From JBGTSJ01 sp041940305 (lineage in GTDB: Bacteria > Planctomycetota > Planctomycetia > Planctomycetales > Planctomycetaceae): DNA of 64,000 nucleotides. The stretch is from the NCBI GenBank assembly GCA_041940305.1, contig JBGTSJ010000007.1, positions 124,001 through 188,000 on the forward strand, written 5' to 3'. Position numbers and translations under genes: made by a program. Every line of letters begins with the position of its first letter. Within the stretch, counting starts at the first letter, position 1. Below the pieces are notes generated by a model. The model was not told the DNA's origin, made no database searches, and worked only from the letters and a program-made list of their open reading frames with translations. Positions 44,931 to 52,152 of this stretch are shown here, piece after piece.

Positions 44931-45188
44931 ATGGCCGACTACAACAAGTTTGATCCGCGGGTCGATTCCCTCGTTGTCGAAACGCGCACACGCTGGGACG
45001 CCGACGTCGGCCAGTTGGCGGAAGCCGACAAGTCCTGGCTTGCGGCGGCCATCCATCGCAAGCCGCACCTCGCGGGCAAGATCGCCTATGAGCGGACCCA
45101 CACGGGCTTCATCCGCGAGATCACCGTCACGGCCGCCGATGTGGAGCGGCTGTATGACGAACAGTTCCACGAAGCGGGCGCGAGTTGA
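44931..45188 (+). CDS. Small conserved hypothetical protein
   Basis: 85 residues from ATG 44931 (MADYNKFDPRVDSL). It is charged with an early Arg/Trp-containing helix (VVETRTRWDADVGQ) and a C-terminal VTAADVERLYDEQF helix. No family is recognised. It ends 21 bases before the STAS gene, so the two may be co-transcribed. Confidence 0.6.
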   Translation: MADYNKFDPRVDSLVVETRTRWDADVGQLAEADKSWLAAAIHRKPHLAGKIAYERTHTGFIREITVTAADVERLYDEQFHEAGAS

Positions 45189-45209
45189 CGCCGCAATCGG
45201 GGAGGCTTC

Positions 45210-45584
45210 ATGAGCGCCACCCAGTCGATCTTTAACATCGAGCAGGTCAAGGGGGTGCTCGTCGTGATCCCCGGGGGCGATGCGCTGAGTTATCGCGACA
45301 TCGACCTGGCGCGGGAAATCGGTGAGGTGCGCAGCCGCATCAGCGCCATGGACCCGCCGCAGATCGTCGTGGATCTGGGTCGGTCGGGGTATATCGGCAG
45401 CGTGATGATCGGCGCGATCAGCGAGTTCGCGGAACATACGCGGAACTCCGGCGGAACATTCGCCGTCTGCGAGGCATCGCCCGACACAATTTCGGTGCTG
45501 CGGGTGATGAAACTCGACGAGCGCTGGCCGATGTTCGACAACCGCCGCGCAGCCGTCAAATTCGTGCGGAAGGCCGCTGGCTGA
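45210..45584 (+). CDS. STAS-domain protein (anti-sigma factor antagonist-like)
   Basis: 124 residues, a single STAS fold: GVLVVIPGGDALSYRDIDLA (about 15-34), PPQIVVDLGRSGYIGSVMIG (about 49-68, where the phosphorylatable Ser/Thr of SpoIIAA-like proteins lies), GGTFAVCEASPDTISVLRVM (about 80-99). Such proteins bind anti-sigma kinases in partner-switching circuits. The phospho-site reads GYIGSVMIG, so Ser near 64 is the candidate. No kinase partner is adjacent. Confidence 0.85.
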   Translation: MSATQSIFNIEQVKGVLVVIPGGDALSYRDIDLAREIGEVRSRISAMDPPQIVVDLGRSGYIGSVMIGAISEFAEHTRNSGGTFAVCEASPDTISVLRVMKLDERWPMFDNRRAAVKFVRKAAG

Positions 45585-45730
45585 ACCCCGGAACCTCCCG
45601 GTTCCGCGCCGGGTGTCCCCGATTCGCGCTGGCGCTCGGCCGAGAGACCCATGCAACTCGACTGATGCGACGGACCCGAGTATGCTGTCATCATCGGATG
45701 GCGATCGACACGAAACCTCGGAGCAAGCAC

Positions 45731-47020
45731 ATGTCGCACCGACTCAACCGCAGAGACTTTCTCGCAACGGCCGCCGCGGGAGCCGCGACGACGACATTCT
45801 TCGGCGGCGCCGTCGCCCAAGATGGTGTGCCGCCCTCCGAGCAGATCACGGTCGGCGTCATGGGGATGAGCCGCGGACTTGGATTGTGTGGGACGTTCGG
45901 GGCGCAGTCGGGTGTGCGGCTGAAGTACGTCTGCGATGTGGACAGCGAGCGGCTGGCTGCGGGTCTGGCAAGCATCGAGAAATCGTCCGAGCAGCGACCG
46001 GAGGGAGTCGAAGACTTCCGCCGGATTCTGGACGACCCCGACGTGGACGCACTGGTCTGTGCGGCCCCCAATCACTGGCACGCACCGGCTTCGATCCTCG
46101 CGTGCAGCGCCGGTAAGCACGCGTACGTCGAGAAGCCCTGCTCCCACAACGCGCAGGAGGGAGAACTCCTGGTCGAAGCCTCCCGCCGGTACAACCGGGC
46201 CGTGCAGATGGGCTCGCAGCGGCGGAGCAGTCCCGGTTACATCGCCGCCATCCAGGCGTTGCGCGACGGCGCGATTGGCCGGGTGTATCAGGCGCGGTCG
46301 TGGTACAACAGCCTGCGCCCCTCCATCGGCATCGGAAAGCCGGCCGATGTTCCCGCCCGGTTGAACTTTGAGCTGTGGCAGGGTCCCGCCCCGCGAACGC
46401 CCTACGTCGATAACCGCGTCCACTACAACTGGCACTGGTTCTGGCACTGGGGCAACGGCGAACTGGGGAACAACGGCGTCCATGCGCTGGACATCTGCCG
46501 CTGGGGACTCGGGGTCGATTTCCCGGTGAAGGTCACCTCAGCCGGCGGCCGCTACCGTTACGACGACGACCAGGAAACGCCCGACACCCACAACGTCGCC
46601 TTCGAATTCGAGGGAGGCCAGATGGCGACCTGGGACGGGCTCAGCTGCAACAAGCATCGAGTCTCCAGCGGATTCGTCGCGTTCGTCGGTGAAGAGGGAA
46701 CGCTCGAAATCGACGGCGGCGGCAACTTCAAGATCTTCGACATCGACGACAAGGTCGTGCGGGAGGAGCAGTCCGGCTACCGCGACGCCGACCATGTCGC
46801 CAACTTCCTGGAAGCGATCCGCTCCGACAAGCCGCGCGACCTCAATGCCGAGATCCTCGAAGGCCACAAGAGCACGCTCCTCTGCCACCTGGGAAACATC
46901 GCCCAGCGCGTCGGTCGCACGCTCCACTGCGATCCCAAAGACGGACGCATCAAGGACGATTCCGAAGCGATGCGGCAATGGGGACGGGAATACGAGAGCG
47001 GCTGGGAGCCGGTCGTATAG
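45731..47020 (+). CDS. Tat-exported Gfo/Idh/MocA family oxidoreductase
   Basis: 429 residues from ATG 45731. A twin-arginine signal (LNRRDFLATAAAGAATTTF) predicts folded export with bound cofactor. The Rossmann domain follows (ITVGVMGMSRGLGLCGTFGA), then VCAAPNHWHAPASI (about 118), HAYVEKPCSHN (about 138, E-K-P motif) and GNNGVHALDICRWGLG (about 250, substrate-domain His). Tat-exported members are abundant in Planctomycetes and thought to act on sugars in the periplasm. Confidence 0.92.
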   Translation: MSHRLNRRDFLATAAAGAATTTFFGGAVAQDGVPPSEQITVGVMGMSRGLGLCGTFGAQSGVRLKYVCDVDSERLAAGLASIEKSSEQRPEGVEDFRRILDDPDVDALVCAAPNHWHAPASILACSAGKHAYVEKPCSHNAQEGELLVEASRRYNRAVQMGSQRRSSPGYIAAIQALRDGAIGRVYQARSWYNSLRPSIGIGKPADVPARLNFELWQGPAPRTPYVDNRVHYNWHWFWHWGNGELGNNGVHALDICRWGLGVDFPVKVTSAGGRYRYDDDQETPDTHNVAFEFEGGQMATWDGLSCNKHRVSSGFVAFVGEEGTLEIDGGGNFKIFDIDDKVVREEQSGYRDADHVANFLEAIRSDKPRDLNAEILEGHKSTLLCHLGNIAQRVGRTLHCDPKDGRIKDDSEAMRQWGREYESGWEPVV

Positions 47021-47063
47021 AATTCATCAAACAGGCGTCGGCGAGTCCGTTGCGAGGTCCGCG

Positions 47064-47291
47064 ATGAAAGAGATCCTTACCTTGGATGAAATCAGATCCC
47101 GTTTTCGCGACGAATGGGTTCTGCTCGGAGATCCGGAGGAGGCTGAGGATCTTGAGGTCATCAGCGGGAAGGTGCTGTTTCACAGCCCAGATGCGGATGA
47201 GACGTACCGAAAGGCTGCGGAATTGCGTCCCGGCCGGTTCGCGACGATCTTTACCGGCGAGTTGCCAACGGACGTAGATTTCACCTTGTGA
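47064..47291 (+). CDS. Small hypothetical protein coupled to the retropepsin-like gene
   Basis: 75 residues from ATG 47064 (MKEILTLDEIRSRFRDEWVL). It is acidic and has no membrane segment. It has the look of the small partner often found just before single-domain retropepsin-like genes. Its stop codon overlaps the ATG of the next frame as TGATG (47289-47293), which indicates translational coupling. Confidence 0.65.
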   Translation: MKEILTLDEIRSRFRDEWVLLGDPEEAEDLEVISGKVLFHSPDADETYRKAAELRPGRFATIFTGELPTDVDFTL

Positions 47292-47671
47292 TGGTGAGAT
47301 TTGACCCGAATGCTTGATTAATCCTGGTCCGGGCTGTCATCTTCGGCCCGGTGGGGCGCGCCAACCTGCGACTCGCCCTGGATACGGGCGCATCCAGGAC
47401 TGCGATTGATCCCGTCCGACTGGAATCCGTGAGATTGTTCGCTGAGTCAACTGGTGCAACTCGACCATTCACAACAGCCAGTGGTGTCGAGCGTGCGCCG
47501 CTGGTGACCGTACCCCGCCTTGTATCGATCGACTGCGAGCATCTCGAACTCAGGGTGCTGGCCTATCAGCTGCCTCCGCGTGCAACGTTCGACGGACTGC
47601 TCGGACTCGATTTCATTCGAGGAAGACGACTGGAAATCGATCTTCGAGGCGGCACGATTTCCTTGCAGTAG
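47291..47671 (+). pseudogene. Retropepsin-like aspartic protease gene with in-frame TGA at codon 9
   Basis: From the ATG at 47291 (overlapping the upstream stop as TGATG) the frame reads MVRFDPNA, then TGA (47315-47317), then LILVRAVIFGPVGRANLRL and LALDTGASRTAID, the catalytic Asp-Thr-Gly of retropepsin-like proteases. It continues to FDGLLGLDFIRGRRLEIDL near the C-terminus. Everything after the TGA is intact (about 117 codons). The expected residue at codon 9 is probably Gly (GGA), so one base change would explain it. Alternatives are a late start at GTG 47351, which would cut away the first beta strand, or a sequencing error. Selenocysteine is unlikely without a SECIS element or family precedent. 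Confidence 0.65.
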
Positions 47672-47697
47672 CGGCGTCTGACGCGCTCGAGCCCCCT

Positions 47698-48321
47698 CTA
47701 ATTCTCGGGTTTCTCTTCGCCTTCCGGCTTCTCTTCTTCCGCCGGCTTCTCCTCAGCGGGAGGCTCGGCGGGTTTGAGTTCCAGGCCGCCGATGATCTGC
47801 AGTTCCGGCAGCGCCTCATTCAGCTTTGCGCTTCCCTCCGGGGTCACCTGCGACTGCCAGACGTAGAGCTTCTTGAGCTTGGTCAGGCCCTTGAGATGCT
47901 CCAGGCCGGCGTCGGTGACTTTGGTCGCGTAGATGTTGAGGTAGGTGAGGTTCTCCAGACCCTTCAGATGCTCCAGACCGGCGTCGCCGATGCCGGTCTT
48001 CTCGAGGTGCAGCTTTTCCAGGGTCTTCATCTCGGCCAGATGCGCCAGGCCGGCGTCGGTGATCTCGGTGCCGGCGAGATTCAGCCAGAGGACAGGCTGC
48101 AGCTTGGCTACGCTCGCCAGCGTTTCATCGGTGACGTCCTGATCGGCCAGATGCAGCGTCACGTCCAGACGCGGGTCGTTCTGCGCGATCGGCATCACGT
48201 TTCCGCCGATGTCCTTCACCGCCTGCACCGCCTGCGGATCGGGCGGCGGCGGCGGATCCTGCGCGAGAGATGGGGCGGTCAATCCTACGGTCAGCACGAG
48301 TGCGGCGAGCGTCTTCCTCAT
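47698..48321 (-). CDS. Secreted leucine-rich-repeat protein (TDAGL type)
   Basis: 207 residues from ATG 48321 (GAGGA upstream). A signal peptide ends in PSLAQ. About five LRRs follow, with the planctomycete pattern EITDAGLAHLAEMKTLEKLH, GIGDAGLEHLKGLENLTYLN and KVTDAGLEHLKGLTKLKKLY. A Pro/Glu/Lys-rich tail (EEKPAEEEKPEGEEKPEN) closes the protein. It is probably a periplasmic or surface binding protein. It is the first gene past the 3' end of the tagging operon and is unlikely to belong to it. Confidence 0.87.
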   Translation of the reverse strand: MRKTLAALVLTVGLTAPSLAQDPPPPPDPQAVQAVKDIGGNVMPIAQNDPRLDVTLHLADQDVTDETLASVAKLQPVLWLNLAGTEITDAGLAHLAEMKTLEKLHLEKTGIGDAGLEHLKGLENLTYLNIYATKVTDAGLEHLKGLTKLKKLYVWQSQVTPEGSAKLNEALPELQIIGGLELKPAEPPAEEKPAEEEKPEGEEKPEN

Positions 48322-48457
48322 GGCGGACGTCCTCAGCAAGGCGGAGTGAATCGAGTTGGCGGCCTGATGCGCCTATCGTACTGCACCGTACGCACGCGTC
48401 CAAACGTAACGAAGACCACGGGAACCGTCGCACGCACCAAGGCGACAGGATCGGCTC

Positions 48458-49927
48458 TCAACTGGACGGCGCGGTGGTCTCTGCGTCCCGGGTCCGACGC
48501 AGACGCTGCTGGAGTTCCGCGAGCGTCGGCGGCTTGGGCGGCTGCGGCGCCGGTTCGGACCATTCGCCATACTGCTCGGCAAAGGGGTCATCCAGCCGGG
48601 CGGTGCGGCGTTCGAGCTGGTCGTGCACGCAGGACCAGTCCACCAGATAGCGTCGCTCGCTGCCCGAATGCTCCTTGATGAACCGGGCGCGCGGGCGGGC
48701 GCGGGTCGCGGCCTCCGACACGAACGGTTCCGCCTCGTCCCCGGGCGCAATCCACGGGCCAACGCGGTGCTCAAGCAAGCCGTCCTGTTCGAGCAGCCGG
48801 AACACGGAGTCCTCCTGCGAGAAGTTGTGATAGCTGTGATCGAGCAGTGCCAGTTCGCTGATCAGACTCAGCCGCTTCGGCAGGTCGGCCCACGAACTCC
48901 CCTCATCCGAGAGTACGGCTGAATAGAACTCGTACTTGGCGAACGCATCCAGCCGGGCGGCGAGCCAGGGGCGGTCGAGATTGGCGAGCGCCGTCAGCGT
49001 GTCGTCCCAGTCCAGGAGGAGTTCGGGGATCCAGCCGGGGGGGTGATCCAGGCGCTCGACATAACGGCGTGCTGCATCCAGATAGATCCGTTGCGTCTCA
49101 ACGATGACGGGGTCGATGCACAGCTCGCCCTTCGGCTGCTGCAGGACGTTGAGCCGGTGCAGGTGGGCGACCCAATCCTGACCGGGAAACGGGTTCAGCC
49201 GGGCCAGATCCTTGCGCAGCTGCCGGTCGTGGATGATGGCCTTCAGCGCAAGCGCCGTAGCGCCGAATTGCAGCGCGGTGTTGAACTGGCAGCGGTGGCC
49301 GTCACCGAGGATCAGGTGATAGCGGAACCGATTGCTCACGCGTCCCATGTGATGCTCTTCTCGCGACGTGCTGTGAATGGCGCGGCTGTAAGTGGTGCTG
49401 CCGCCGGTCGCCAGTTCCATCGCCGTCGCGCGCACCCCGGCGACGAATGCCCCGTTGAGCAGGACGCTCCCCGCGCCGCCGTATAGACGCGTGATCAGGA
49501 AAGGGAGCACCAGTTCGGTGAACGCCGTCGGATGCTGCTCCACCATGTAGTTTTCGTGCGAACCCCAGACGGGACAGCCGGGCGCGAGGACGCCGCTGTG
49601 GTTGTTGCCCGCGATGAGAAGCTTCATCCCGCTCCGGGCCAGTTCGGCGACCGCCCGGCCCACGACGTGATACTGCCGTTCGATGACCAGCGGCAGCACA
49701 TACGGCGAGTGGCACTCGATCATCGCCAGTTCGAGGTGCCCCGAATCGAGATAGGCCCGGCCGTAGGGGGTAAAGATGCCGCTGGGACCGGGCAAAGTCG
49801 GGACGTTGCGCGAGATTGTCCGGAACAGCTCGCCGAAGCAGTCCGCGCGTTCCGGCGGCGACTCCAGCACGCATGTCAGGCACTCCTGCTCGGTACTCAT
49901 GATGAAATCAGCGGACGGAGCGGCCAT
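48458..49927 (-). CDS. pafA: PafA/Dop-family Pup/UBact ligase-like enzyme (copy A)
   Basis: 489 residues from ATG 49927 (AAGGT upstream). It belongs to the carboxylate-amine ligase-like PafA/Dop family: an IMSTEQEC start (about 9-16; family GxExE), PYGRAYLDSGHLELAMIEC (53-71, with Asp61 as candidate catalytic base and Glu66/Glu71 as metal ligands), GSHENYM (about 122-128), then STSREEHHMGRVSNRFRYHL and LGDGHRCQFNTALQFGATAL. PafA attaches Pup to lysine; Dop deamidates Pup and removes it. Which role this copy plays cannot be fixed from motifs; I call it PafA because it lies directly after the modifier gene, as in UBact operons. It is the last gene of the operon. Confidence 0.85.
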   Translation of the reverse strand: MAAPSADFIMSTEQECLTCVLESPPERADCFGELFRTISRNVPTLPGPSGIFTPYGRAYLDSGHLELAMIECHSPYVLPLVIERQYHVVGRAVAELARSGMKLLIAGNNHSGVLAPGCPVWGSHENYMVEQHPTAFTELVLPFLITRLYGGAGSVLLNGAFVAGVRATAMELATGGSTTYSRAIHSTSREEHHMGRVSNRFRYHLILGDGHRCQFNTALQFGATALALKAIIHDRQLRKDLARLNPFPGQDWVAHLHRLNVLQQPKGELCIDPVIVETQRIYLDAARRYVERLDHPPGWIPELLLDWDDTLTALANLDRPWLAARLDAFAKYEFYSAVLSDEGSSWADLPKRLSLISELALLDHSYHNFSQEDSVFRLLEQDGLLEHRVGPWIAPGDEAEPFVSEAATRARPRARFIKEHSGSERRYLVDWSCVHDQLERRTARLDDPFAEQYGEWSEPAPQPPKPPTLAELQQRLRRTRDAETTAPSS

Positions 49928-49990
49928 GTGTGCGTACCTTCAACAATCCAGAGAGGAGCGTTCGCCGCAGTGAGACGGCAAACCAAACCA

Positions 49991-50025
49991 CCGTCGGGCG
50001 ACAGAGTGTCTCCGGCGCCCGACGG
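49991..50025 (-). terminator. Hairpin between the UBact-like gene and the pafA-like gene (attenuator candidate)
   Basis: CCGTCGGGCG (49991-50000) and CGCCCGACGG (50016-50025) form a perfect 10-bp stem with a 15-base loop that contains a smaller ACA/TGT stem. In the direction of transcription it is followed by TGGTTTGGTTTG, only partly T-rich. It lies about 60 bases past the modifier's stop. It could be a partial terminator or an mRNA-stabilising structure that keeps modifier levels above those of the ligase. Confidence 0.55.
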
Positions 50026-50087
50026 GCAGCGAGTTCCGTTCGCATGCTGCTGCATTCGATGCGAATGCGCGGCGCGGCCTCGCCCTT

Positions 50088-50291
50088 TTACTGGCCGGAG
50101 CGGTTGCGGCGCTTCTGGAGTTCCTGCTCTGCGGCCTGGCCGGTCTGGCAGTTCTCCCGCGACTTCCGCGCCACGTTGCCGTAACGCTTGGCCTGATTGG
50201 CAAGCCCGGCTCCACCCGGAGCGACGGGCCCATCTTCCGCAGGCCCACCGCCGGCGGACCGGGTTGTTTCGCGAGTCATTTGACGTTCCAT
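50088..50291 (-). CDS. UBact/Pup-like protein modifier ending in RNRSGQ
   Basis: 67 residues with a strong AAGGAG site before ATG 50291. It is polar and Gly/Pro-rich at the N-terminus (SAGGGPAEDGPVAPGGAG), has a helical charged C-terminal half (NQAKRYGNVARKSRENCQT, then AAEQELQKRR), and ends RNRSGQ. This matches the C-terminal RxRxGE/Q signature of UBact, the Pup-like modifier of Gram-negative bacteria. A C-terminal Gln requires deamidation by a Dop-type enzyme before ligation, and both enzyme copies flank it. No globular domain is expected; Pup-like proteins are disordered. The single Cys is unusual. Size, end and position together make the call strong. Confidence 0.85.
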   Translation of the reverse strand: MERQMTRETTRSAGGGPAEDGPVAPGGAGLANQAKRYGNVARKSRENCQTGQAAEQELQKRRNRSGQ

Positions 50292-50310
50292 GGGGAAGCT
50301 CCTTGGTTCA

Positions 50311-50352
50311 GAGGTCAGAGGTCAGAGGTCAGAGGTCAGAGGTCAGAGGTCG
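50311..50352. repeat. Heptamer tandem repeat (GAGGTCA)6
   Basis: Five exact copies and one with a final G, in the 161-base gap between the Dop-like gene and the UBact-like gene, ending about 20 bases upstream of the modifier's start codon. It is followed by short GAGATTT/CGGATTT repeats (50370-50410). A change in copy number would alter the spacing or structure of the modifier's leader. Confidence 0.85.
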
Positions 50353-50452
50353 GTAATCGGTGGTCGGTTCATCTGAGATTTGAGATTTCGGATTTCGGAT
50401 CGCAGATTTCAGACCTGAGCTTGGGAGTGTGGCTTCTGCGATGTTGCTCCTC

Positions 50453-52048
50453 CTAAGCCTCCAGCACGGAGCCGGACCAGGTGCTGTCGGGGTTGGGGAG
50501 AACCAGGTCGTTGGTCACGTCGTCGATCGGGTCGGTGTGCCGCGACCATTGATTGCCGTCGAGGCGGCGGCCGAGATCGCGCACCGTGCGGGACCCGGCG
50601 ATCAGTTGTTCGATCTCGCTGTTGGAGGCTCGATCGAGATTCGGAAGATTCACGCGAATTCGCGGCCCCCACCGGTCCTCGGACTCGCGCAGTTCCACGC
50701 AGTCCCAGTCCACGTCGTAGATCTGTTCGCCGAAGCGCTCGATCAGCCGGCCGCGGATGATGTCGCGGCTGCCGGCTGGTGGGGTCCGCCAGGCCGCCTC
50801 CATCTCTTCCCGGGTGATCAGGGGATCGATGAGTCCCTCGTCCCACAACTGCCAGATTGTCCCCCGTTCGGGGTCGGTGTTGCCGAAGTCGTGATCGATC
50901 AGCCGTGTGGTCGCGTCCCCGAACTCCACCTCCGCGTCGTCTTCGCAGACGTTCAGCAGGCAGAGCAGCTTCGCGGCCCAGGACAGATGCGCCGCGCACT
51001 GGTTCAGCGATCCCTCTGCAGCGTAGCGGGTCAGATCGACGATTCGCGGCAGCAGTGCGGTCGCGCGGGGCGCGACCTCGGCCGGAATCAGGCCCGTCTC
51101 GGCCATGCGCAGGAGCGTTTGCGTGAGCTCGCCGAAGTATTCGGGCAGAGTGAGCTGGCGGCCGTCAACCAGGGTGGCGCGTTTCTCCATGCGTCCCGTC
51201 TGCAGATCGAGTCCCCACGACCAGACACGCAGCGCACGCACCGGGTCGAGCAACTGCAGCCCGCAGAAGTCCTCCTCGGCCGCGGCCAGCAGGCATTGCA
51301 CGAACGAGCACAAGAGCGGCGACGACGGCAGACAGAAATCGAAACCAATAATGTGCAGCCGGTCCTGCCGCCGCCCGTGGGCCTCGCGGCGGCTGTTGAG
51401 GATGCCGCGGCGGAACGCATCGGTCGTGGACATCGACGTGATCCGCGAGATGTGATGGGCCCGGGCGCTCAGGCTGTAAATGGTGCGGTCCTTAAAGGGA
51501 AGCAGGTAGCCCGCGCCGAAGAACGGAATCGCCCCCGCCAGTCCGCTGGCCACCATCGCCAGGCGGCTGGGCCGCCGCCACGTGTGGAACAGATCCTCCC
51601 ACAGCGACTCGCTGATGCTGGCCGACAGATGCGACCCGAAGCTGATCGACGGGTCGAGCAGGTCGGCGTTGCTGGTGGAGAGCGAGAGGTCAATGGCTTC
51701 GTCGGATTCGCGTTGCGCCAGCTTGCGGGCCTCCTCGGCGGCGCGAACCATGTTCCAGCAATGGGCCGCGAAGTCGAACGGATCAAGACAGGTCGGCGTG
51801 CAGCACTCGACATGCGCCATGTCCGCATAATGGCAGGCGCCGTTGGAGGCCCAGTTGCGCAGGCAGTCCATCGACGACGAAGCGAAGCGGCTTCGCTCCG
51901 ACCAGACGTGGGCGCCATTGGCGGCGAACGCCGCCGGGATCTGGCGCAGCACTTCGCGTGTCACACGGCCCGGGTCGATCGAGTCGCCGTCGCCGTCCAC
52001 ACCCGTTGAAGAGAGTTCACAATCGCGGCCCATGTATCGAGGATGCAT
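50453..52048 (-). CDS. dop: PafA/Dop-family enzyme, deamidase/depupylase-like (copy B)
   Basis: 531 residues from ATG 52048 (AGGAAA upstream), chosen because PafA/Dop proteins begin close to the RxMGxExE motif, here RYMGRDCEL. An alternative GTG at 52156 overlaps the ATPase stop as GTGA and would add 36 residues. Motifs are SNGACHYADMAHVECCTPTC (68-87; Asp76 candidate nucleophile/base, Glu81 metal ligand), HHISRITSMSTTDAFRRGIL and RRQDRLHIIGFDFCLPSSPL. The first Glu of the GxExE motif is Asp here. It is longer than copy A, as Dop often is because of the Dop loop. The deamidase role is inferred from the modifier's C-terminal Gln. Confidence 0.8.
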   Translation of the reverse strand: MHPRYMGRDCELSSTGVDGDGDSIDPGRVTREVLRQIPAAFAANGAHVWSERSRFASSSMDCLRNWASNGACHYADMAHVECCTPTCLDPFDFAAHCWNMVRAAEEARKLAQRESDEAIDLSLSTSNADLLDPSISFGSHLSASISESLWEDLFHTWRRPSRLAMVASGLAGAIPFFGAGYLLPFKDRTIYSLSARAHHISRITSMSTTDAFRRGILNSRREAHGRRQDRLHIIGFDFCLPSSPLLCSFVQCLLAAAEEDFCGLQLLDPVRALRVWSWGLDLQTGRMEKRATLVDGRQLTLPEYFGELTQTLLRMAETGLIPAEVAPRATALLPRIVDLTRYAAEGSLNQCAAHLSWAAKLLCLLNVCEDDAEVEFGDATTRLIDHDFGNTDPERGTIWQLWDEGLIDPLITREEMEAAWRTPPAGSRDIIRGRLIERFGEQIYDVDWDCVELRESEDRWGPRIRVNLPNLDRASNSEIEQLIAGSRTVRDLGRRLDGNQWSRHTDPIDDVTNDLVLPNPDSTWSGSVLEA

Positions 52049-52152
52049 GTTGAGTTTCCTGTCTGCGAGGTGATTGTCGGCGAACCCCGAATCCCCTTTC
52101 GATTCCGGGGCCGTCTCGAACTGATGACTTATCCGCACCGAAGTGCGGTTCG

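Noticed and set aside
47315..47317. Selenocysteine at the in-frame TGA
   Set aside because: The residue is outside the catalytic DTG motif, no SECIS-like hairpin was noticed immediately downstream, and the family is not known to use selenocysteine.
50311..50352. Possible CRISPR array
   Set aside because: The unit is 7 bases with no spacers; it is a simple tandem repeat.
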